Assembly: GCA_900769325.1 (NCBI GenBank)
Contig: CAAGGF010000073.1
Location: 1-39,608 of the forward strand
Source: Spirochaetia bacterium
GTDB taxonomy: Bacteria > Spirochaetota > Spirochaetia > Treponematales > Treponemataceae
Length of the DNA stretch: 39,608 bases
Direction: 5' to 3'
The notes beneath the pieces are model-generated. The model was not told where the DNA came from. It did not search any database and saw nothing but the letters and a program-made list of their open reading frames with translations. Shown piece after piece: positions 34,001 through 39,608 of this stretch; within the stretch, counting starts at the first letter, position 1, and the number at the start of each line of letters is the position of its first letter. Position numbers and translations under genes: made by a program.

Positions 34001-37000
34001 CCGAAGACGAATACGAGCGTTCAACGACGGCAAAATTTATTTTCAAAATTGATTCTGTAAAACCAACAATCCAAATTGAAACTCCGTCCGAGGACACAAT
34101 TTACATCGGTGAAACAAAACTTTATTCATTCCGCGGAACTGCTGATGACTATGAGAATGATAACAGTGTTGATTCTAGCAGAATTGCAGGCATAGAATAT
34201 ACAGTTTACGCTTCGAACGGAAATTCAAGAGAAACAAAAACAGTTGATTCTTCTAACGACTGGAATATAAACATAAATTTTGCTGATTATAAACCTTCTG
34301 AGGCTTCTGAAATCGATGTTTCAAAAATTGAATTCCGTTCTGTTGACAACGGCGGACTTAAATCTGAACCAGTTTCAAGAAACATTGTAATCGATAAAGT
34401 TGCGCCTTCGATTAAATTTACGATAAACGGAATTGAAAAAACCGACCCAGAAACGCTTTACATTAACAAAGAACCTGAATTCATTTTTGAAGTTTCAGAT
34501 GAAAACCTCAAATTTGATTCTATATCATGTTCTCTTCCGCTTACACGGAATTTAGAAGAACAAACAGAAACTTATGTAAAATATAAAATTTCAGGGTTTG
34601 CGGCAGAAAGCGTTGCTTCACTTTCTAAAAATTATTCGTTTACGGCAGAAGACAAATCTGGAAGAATTACAGAACGAACGCTGAATGTTTACTACGATAA
34701 AGATTTCCCTGTTATAGCAGAACCTTCTGTCTCTCCAATTGCTTCAAAAGAAGGCGATACCACAGAATATGTAAACGGAATTATCACTCTTAAAGGAACT
34801 GTATCAGATAACGATAAAGTTCAGTCTACAAAAATAATTTTAAAACAGAATGGCTCAGATGTTCCTTCTGATGACACTTTAATTCTCGTTAATAATACCG
34901 GCGACAGATACGAATATAAAATCGACACGACGAAACTTTCAGACGCTTTACTTGATATTATAATCGAATCAACTGACCGTGCAGGAAATCCCAGTTCTAA
35001 AACAAAAACCGTAACAGTCGACCAGGAAACTGACAAACCTGTTTTGAAATTCAGTAACGGTGATGTAACTATTACGGACGAAAACGCAATTAAACTCGGA
35101 ACAAACCTGTTCGGAATGGGAAGCAATACTCTCTATATAAATGTTTCTGACGATGACGGAATTCAGTCTGTTTCACTTGTCGTTGACGGCGGAACCCCAG
35201 ACGAATTGCTTAAAGACGGAAAATCTACAACTTGGTCAACTTCAAAAGACATTTCTGAATACGGTTCGGGAGTTCATTCGCTCAAATTTACAATTACCGA
35301 TACAGAAGGAAAAACCGTTTCTTACCCGAAAAATGACTCTGACACTATAAAAATTGCATTCGATGATGATGTTCCGTCTGTTTCTGTAATTAAATTTAAT
35401 GAAATTACATATACAGAAGGTTGTTTTGCACCTGCCGCTTTTACTCTGAACGGAACTGTAAAAGATTCAAGCGGAACTGTAAAAATCTATTATAAAGAAG
35501 GTGAAACAGAAACCGAAGTTTCAGCAATCGAAAGTTGTACTGAATCTCAAAACTGGACTCATGATATTTCAGGGGAAACTTCCGGTAACGATAAAACAAG
35601 AACTTATATTGCACGCGACAAATACGGCCGGGAAAGTTCTGTAACAATAAAATACAATGTTGATACGATTTCACCTGTATTTATCAGTGACTATATTTCA
35701 ATTACAGGAGAAACTTCTAAAGGTTCACAATCGTATAATTTGAACAGTTATAAAGCTTCAGATGTCTGGTTTACAAATTCTTCATTTACGATAAAAGGTA
35801 CTGCTTCTGAAGAACATAAGCCGGTTGTTGAAATAAACGATTTTACCATTCAGCTTAAAGTTGGTGATGAAGTCGTTTCAACTCTTCAGCCGGGTGCAAA
35901 CAATTCTTTCTCTGGAACTGTAGAAGTTGGAACAGAAGGAAATTCTGCAAAAACAATTACTCTCATTGCAACTGATGCAGCCGGAAATAAATCTTCACTA
36001 TTGCCTATTGCAGTTAATGTAGATAAAAATCCTCCTGCTATTTCAATTAAAGACCTTTACACAGAAAACCCGACAGAAAAGCCTGGTGCACAGGCGCTTA
36101 CGGAGAATTCTTTCGTAAATAAAGATACAATTTATTTCAAATACATTGTTTCTGATGCTGTAAGCGGTGTTTCTAAAATTGAAGTTTACAAAACTGCCGC
36201 AATGAAAGACTTAATTGGAAGTTTTACAGTTGACTCACCTTCTAAAGGTAATGTTGAAGGAATTATAGAAATCAACATTTCAAGTTTTGAATCAAAAGAA
36301 TACGATTTCTATGTAAAAGTAACGGACAAAGCCGGAAATACAACTTCTTCTGACCTTGTAAACTTTACATTCGATAAAACTGCACCGACTGTAACATATT
36401 CAAAACCGTCAGAAAATTCAAATGTAAACAAAACAATTTCCATCGAAGGAACAATCTCTGATTTAAATCCGCCAGCGTCAAATTCCGATTGGAATTGGGC
36501 TTTGAAAGTTAAAAAGCCTGGAGAAATTTCATTCACAGATATTACAACTTCTGTTTCATTTGACACTTCGGTTTCTATCAGTTCATTTAAAATCTCTGGA
36601 ATCGATACAACAAAAATCGGCGAAGGAAATGCGGAATTCCTTGTTATTGCAACAGACAAAGCCGGAAACACAATCAGCGAAGCAAGTGGAAAAACTTTAA
36701 CACTCAATATTAATCAGGATTCAGACAGACCTGAAATAAGTTTAAGCACGATTTCAACAGCGGGAACAACAACTCTTTCAAGCGGAACAATCACAGGAAC
36801 AATTTCCGATGATGACGGCGTTGAAAAACTTGAAATTCAAGTTGTAAAGAAAAATGCAGAAATTTCAGATTCTGGCTGGAAGGAAGTAACATTAAACGGT
36901 TCAAACTGGAGTTACACTTATTCAGACGGAAATAACAACATTGACGGCGATTATGACCTTTATTTTAGAGTTAACGATAAGGCAGGAGGAACATTTACTT

Positions 37001-39608
37001 CTTTAAGAACAGAAACTTCTAATCCGACTGAAAAACTTTCTTGTCCTAAGATTAATTACAGCGGTTCAGGAGAAAAATGTTCAAAAATACCATTCAGCAT
37101 CGATACAGTTCCACCGTCGATTAATATTGTTCAGTATAAAATTTCTTCTGATAATGCCGCTTGGTCAGAATGGACAGAGTTGAGTCATAATACAATTTTT
37201 GGCGGAGTGGAAAAACGCTATATCAAGTTCAGGTTTGAAGCACACGATACAGTAACCGCTCAAGACGCTCTTGTTGTTACTGTAAATATTTCTGGTACAG
37301 ATAAAACATTTTCTACAACAAACAACACAATTACTCTGAACAATTCAGGTGATAAACACGGCGATTATTACTATTTTGAAAGCGCTTCTCTTGATGCTGA
37401 GGATTTAGAAACTGGTTCATATACATTTAGTTTTGATGCAAAAGATAAAGCCGAAAAACCGTCTACATTAAGTTATCAAATAAGAATTGATAATACTGCA
37501 CCTGATTCAATTTCAATTAGAAATTACTCAGGAACGACAGAACTTACAGGAAATATTGCGCTTAACGGCCTTTGTTCAGATGAAACAAAAGGAAATTCCG
37601 GCGTAAAAGAATTATATTATTTAATTCCGAAAACAAGCATAACTTTACCAGAAAATGTTGCGGGTTCTTCATTTGGAGAACAATGGGAAAGTTCTTCTCT
37701 TGAATCTTCAGGACTTTGGGAATTTGAAATAAATTCAGACAATATTTGTGAAACCGCCGCTTCTGGAATTACATTAAAAGACGACTTTAAAGGTTATGAA
37801 ACAGCGTCTAATTCCGGCGTATTCAGTCTTCCGCTTTGGTTTAAAATTGTTGATGAAGTTGGAAATTTTGCTTACAAAACAGGAAATTTCATCCGCTACA
37901 ATCCAGATGCCGATAAACCTCGCGTTTCAATGACTTACCCGGTTCACAATGTAAAAGACGGTGAATTCAGTTATGTAATAATGGGCGGAACTGTACGCTT
38001 TACAGGAACTGCAGAAGATGATGAAGGAATTGAAGGCGTTTATCTTCAGTTTGATATGAATGGCGACGGAATTTATGAAAACGGTGAAAATATCAACGGC
38101 TGTCCTTACGATTATGCTTCAACAGTTGTCCCAATTCCTCATTCTACTTCTAATGAACGCGGCGTAAAGGCAAACGGAACTCAAAGCTGGAATTATTCCC
38201 TTAAAATTTCAAATTTGGATGGACTTCTTTATTCTCCTGAAAATAAAAAAACGCTCAATGTTCGTGTTGTAGCGGTAGATACAGGAACATCAGATGCCCC
38301 TCTTGTTGGTGCATGGTCAGAAGCAGTTCATATTTCTGTAAATAAAGATGTTCCGGCATTTGAAACTGTAAGACTTTCTCAGTTTGATGGAACCGGTTCT
38401 GTTATAAAAACGATTGATTATGAAGATGATAAATTTATTTCAGGCGAAAACTGGTATTTAATCGGAAAGATAAGCAGCAATGCCGGAATTTCTGAAGTAG
38501 ATGTTACAGATTTATCTGGAAATTCTATAGGAACAATTTCAATCGATACATCATCATCTGAAATTCAGATAACCGATAACAATAATTTCATTAACGATAA
38601 AACAATAAGCGGCGGAAATATAACCGAACTTGAATACAAAATTCCTGTTTCAACTGAAAATCGCTGGGCAATAAAAATTACAGTTTCCGACAATTCTGAA
38701 GAGAAAAAGTCTAATTATTCAAATTACAGTCTGAATATAGACAACACTCCGCCTTCATTCTACGATATGCGCTCAGATTCTGAAATTTCTAAATACGGAA
38801 CAATAAAAATCTACAGCGGTGAATACGGAAACGGCGGACAAGTTTTAAGTGATGTGAATAAAATTCAGAATTCCAACGGAATGTTCACACTTGCAGGCCG
38901 AACTACAGAAGCTGGAAGCGGTTACGAAAATATTCTCTTCTACTTCAAGCGAGTTCCTGAAAATATAACGGCACAAAATCCAGTTCGCGTTTACAATCCG
39001 ATGAAAGCTCACGGTGCTACAAACAAAGAAAACAGAACGGACATCACAGAATCGAATAAAACAGATGGAAAAGTTTACATTAATTCAGACGGACTTCCAG
39101 TTCTGTATACGACACAGATTTCTATAAACGAAAGCAACAAATTTGAATTTACTTCAAGTGCAGTTCAGAATAATGATAATGTTAGAATCGGCGGACTTGT
39201 AAAAATCGGCGGAATTTACAGAAAAATTTTGAGCGTAAATTATTCAACTGGAACTGTAACTGTTGATTCAGAATGTGAAACTTCCAGCGCAGAAGCAGAA
39301 TTTGTTTACGCAATGGTAATCGATAATTCCGGAGAAAGTTTTAACATCGATAATTCCATTAAAAACGACGATGGCGACGGAATGGTAGAATCTTATTCAA
39401 AGAGCGGAACAAATTACACTTGGGATGCGTCAATCGATTCAACTCATATTCCAGACGGACCGATCGAACTTCATATTGTTGCCTTCGATAAAGCCGGAAA
39501 TTCTAATCACGGTTATGTAAAAACGGCAGTAAGCAACAATGCACCGCGAATTGCACGAGTTCGCCTTGCAACAGACTTAAACGGAAATTCAACTTACGAA
39601 GAAAACGA
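31024..39608 (+). CDS. Giant Ig-like-repeat lipoprotein (3' end beyond the window)
   Basis: The frame is open from 31024 to the last base, so at least 2861 residues are encoded and the end is missing. The N terminus is a lipoprotein signal (MKRFSLFTILFALL, then a lipobox ending MFFSC, Cys22). After it come tandem Ig-like beta-sandwich repeats of roughly 90-130 residues, marked by 'D-x-x-x-P' starts such as DTEAPKI (31), DNTAPVF (143), DSVKPTI (1010), DKVAPSI (1124), DTISPVF (1547), DKTAPTV (1784), DTVPPSI (2027), DNTAPDS (2156) and DNTPPSF (2573), with ends such as 'ATDKAGN'. Residues about 230-520 show fewer marks. Asp/Asn-rich loops (DMNGDGIYENGE near 2345) could bind calcium. No enzyme domain was seen. 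A surface adhesin or structural role is inferred. Confidence 0.85.
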   Translation, partial: MKRFSLFTILFALLSGFMFFSCEVGLGEAIDTEAPKITINYPESKAIVRDSFVLAGTCSDDIAVTKVVVSILDEENKTVTGYDFKQPVVETTIDEKQFWSVPLNEKLQDGTYPLKDGKYTFRAVAYDGAGRKSGELERDLEIDNTAPVFIINSPGSILTESSFGSVFKIEGSIAENHTVKEMNLTVFDDAGNKITEWQQENINTAGGTTVTFAKYYSDSEKQDPLFDRYKEIYGDSSGFKSFSCSVKLIDNALVYKKPDFVPSYNDDSRGEIDTGTNYNTTTNLWLYDDIYGTDAKFKLMGNAAKAEWGKDFEIKDFMNYLNGTDSYEQKNSNGKSVVEVLNEAKINTEDTRLKFKLNKDANPTYTIMGYSFDSTAQTEGIYSLSPAAKGGTITFKADAGLDGVLFSPSTIKVYMFGPFEAIQVPTALTEIYSSPDNYASAPENKKITTKLYDGENGISGADKDVAGPYEGESRTTWTQSLNLPSDSTIMKATKYYIIAASGCDKDNVDMISLNYKYNGFIAQSTGVPPTVTIKEPEKDSISNAENKILIFKGDVVSKEGTAINDVSYEISVYDTLEKNKFLGTIKNIDSEGNRNNSLKIDGTLGESPSVSFEIDALNGFWQSADGISLDGTKPPLNSAYKYTITVTGLTDTKGTDSISVTLDKKLPSAELEISTLLSNATGEKDNCVNGKIKIKGTLSDNDKIASTWAEISDSKGNVTKSDVQPEGTGSFTWDFDTTLLSDNTEYSVKVYALDRAGNKGSSSEQKIYVDQSTDLPVITLSNADKTFTGKPSLSSNLFGMGSNVIIGAVSDDDGISSIEYVIDEDTENEIRGTIDMSGKTPTSKSFQIDLTKLPKGGTETVISSGDHTLSIFATDISSGLENVSTPVKSSDETGVSNMKFGYDDDVPSLSVTTKSGEFIGEGISYSITGTASDGSGLKKDSEGKSIIYRYAKTDRHENYGTEKNPEPIPVLEDGTWTDTIKTDGNGDEFEYRAEDEYERSTTAKFIFKIDSVKPTIQIETPSEDTIYIGETKLYSFRGTADDYENDNSVDSSRIAGIEYTVYASNGNSRETKTVDSSNDWNININFADYKPSEASEIDVSKIEFRSVDNGGLKSEPVSRNIVIDKVAPSIKFTINGIEKTDPETLYINKEPEFIFEVSDENLKFDSISCSLPLTRNLEEQTETYVKYKISGFAAESVASLSKNYSFTAEDKSGRITERTLNVYYDKDFPVIAEPSVSPIASKEGDTTEYVNGIITLKGTVSDNDKVQSTKIILKQNGSDVPSDDTLILVNNTGDRYEYKIDTTKLSDALLDIIIESTDRAGNPSSKTKTVTVDQETDKPVLKFSNGDVTITDENAIKLGTNLFGMGSNTLYINVSDDDGIQSVSLVVDGGTPDELLKDGKSTTWSTSKDISEYGSGVHSLKFTITDTEGKTVSYPKNDSDTIKIAFDDDVPSVSVIKFNEITYTEGCFAPAAFTLNGTVKDSSGTVKIYYKEGETETEVSAIESCTESQNWTHDISGETSGNDKTRTYIARDKYGRESSVTIKYNVDTISPVFISDYISITGETSKGSQSYNLNSYKASDVWFTNSSFTIKGTASEEHKPVVEINDFTIQLKVGDEVVSTLQPGANNSFSGTVEVGTEGNSAKTITLIATDAAGNKSSLLPIAVNVDKNPPAISIKDLYTENPTEKPGAQALTENSFVNKDTIYFKYIVSDAVSGVSKIEVYKTAAMKDLIGSFTVDSPSKGNVEGIIEINISSFESKEYDFYVKVTDKAGNTTSSDLVNFTFDKTAPTVTYSKPSENSNVNKTISIEGTISDLNPPASNSDWNWALKVKKPGEISFTDITTSVSFDTSVSISSFKISGIDTTKIGEGNAEFLVIATDKAGNTISEASGKTLTLNINQDSDRPEISLSTISTAGTTTLSSGTITGTISDDDGVEKLEIQVVKKNAEISDSGWKEVTLNGSNWSYTYSDGNNNIDGDYDLYFRVNDKAGGTFTSLRTETSNPTEKLSCPKINYSGSGEKCSKIPFSIDTVPPSINIVQYKISSDNAAWSEWTELSHNTIFGGVEKRYIKFRFEAHDTVTAQDALVVTVNISGTDKTFSTTNNTITLNNSGDKHGDYYYFESASLDAEDLETGSYTFSFDAKDKAEKPSTLSYQIRIDNTAPDSISIRNYSGTTELTGNIALNGLCSDETKGNSGVKELYYLIPKTSITLPENVAGSSFGEQWESSSLESSGLWEFEINSDNICETAASGITLKDDFKGYETASNSGVFSLPLWFKIVDEVGNFAYKTGNFIRYNPDADKPRVSMTYPVHNVKDGEFSYVIMGGTVRFTGTAEDDEGIEGVYLQFDMNGDGIYENGENINGCPYDYASTVVPIPHSTSNERGVKANGTQSWNYSLKISNLDGLLYSPENKKTLNVRVVAVDTGTSDAPLVGAWSEAVHISVNKDVPAFETVRLSQFDGTGSVIKTIDYEDDKFISGENWYLIGKISSNAGISEVDVTDLSGNSIGTISIDTSSSEIQITDNNNFINDKTISGGNITELEYKIPVSTENRWAIKITVSDNSEEKKSNYSNYSLNIDNTPPSFYDMRSDSEISKYGTIKIYSGEYGNGGQVLSDVNKIQNSNGMFTLAGRTTEAGSGYENILFYFKRVPENITAQNPVRVYNPMKAHGATNKENRTDITESNKTDGKVYINSDGLPVLYTTQISINESNKFEFTSSAVQNNDNVRIGGLVKIGGIYRKILSVNYSTGTVTVDSECETSSAEAEFVYAMVIDNSGESFNIDNSIKNDDGDGMVESYSKSGTNYTWDASIDSTHIPDGPIELHIVAFDKAGNSNHGYVKTAVSNNAPRIARVRLATDLNGNSTYEEN
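33085..34053 (+). repeat. Three-domain super-repeat, copy 1, within the giant lipoprotein gene
   Basis: Residues 688-1010 run VNGKIKIKGTLSDNDK, DQSTDLPVITLSN, LFGMGSN, SDDDGI, DDDVPSLSV, GTASDGSG and end at DSVKP. The same order of marks returns in copy 2, starting 562 codons later. Confidence 0.7.
34771..35664 (+). repeat. Three-domain super-repeat, copy 2, within the giant lipoprotein gene
   Basis: Residues 1250-1547 run VNGIITLKGTVSDNDK, DQETDKPVLKFSN, LFGMGSN, SDDDGI, DDDVPSVSV, GTVKDSSG and end at DTISP. Order and spacing match copy 1 with moderate divergence, so a three-domain block was duplicated. A partial relative of the middle domain (DSDRPEISLS, SDDDGV) occurs near residue 1899. 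Confidence 0.7.

Noticed and set aside
32739..36707. Several antisense reading frames of 60 to 145 codons inside the giant lipoprotein gene
   Set aside because: They are shadows of the Ser/Thr/Asp-rich repeats in the sense frame, with no ribosome binding sites and no families.
1..39608. CRISPR arrays, tRNA, rRNA, insertion sequences or prophage genes
   Set aside because: I looked for regularly spaced repeats, cloverleaf-like segments and transposase or integrase genes and saw none; the only repeats are the palindromic units near 21.8-22.0 kb and the protein-level repeats of the lipoprotein.

Overview
The window looks like a chromosomal segment of a treponeme-type spirochaete. It is A+T-rich and Gram-negative in layout (lipoprotein signal peptidase, TolC/RND export, several lipobox or signal peptides). 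Gene content fits the group: an alpha-hairpin-less RND adaptor, luxS-pfs, a Mrr-tailed TPR protein, multicopy AAA/DUF1703 genes and a very large Ig-like lipoprotein. The assignment is inferred from gene content; no rRNA or other marker is present.

Layout. (1) 1-8015, plus strand: the end of a trehalase/GH63-like glycosidase; ppx-ppk1 for polyphosphate turnover, with rsmE overlapping ppk1; then a predicted zinc peptidase, an exported protein and rsmG. (2) 8029-21063, minus strand, read right to left: AAA/DUF1703 ATPase-nuclease, B12-type radical SAM protein, membrane alpha/beta-hydrolase-like protein, Nif3-like protein, lspA, pfs, luxS, DUF1538 membrane protein, a tandem P-II-like protein, Lrp/AsnC regulator, class I aminotransferase and a TPR/Mrr protein. 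Many junctions overlap or are only a few bases apart. (3) 21172-28710, plus strand: a TetR gene behind a palindromic operator, a cluster of dispersed palindromic repeats, then marR-tolC-adaptor-RND pump-small P-II-like gene, closed by a terminator. (4) 28749-30567, minus strand: a type II restriction-modification pair (ApaLI-like nuclease and beta-class methyltransferase). (5) 30568-39608: a non-coding region ending in a run of nine G, then a lipoprotein of at least 2861 residues, open at the window edge, built almost entirely of Ig-like repeats.

How parts work together. pfs and luxS form the S-adenosylhomocysteine detoxification/AI-2 route. The DUF1538 protein and the tandem P-II-like protein look like a transporter with its signal sensor, and a second P-II-like gene ends the RND operon. 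The MarR and TetR genes each have an inverted repeat at their own promoter, which suggests autoregulation.

The observations most worth following are: the poly-G tract directly in front of the giant lipoprotein start codon, a likely phase-variation switch; the two-domain P-II-like gene carrying an ideal internal ribosome binding site, next to an intergenic region folded into four successive hairpins; and the recurrent pairing of P-II-like proteins with transporters. Counts and positions were made by eye; no database search was run.
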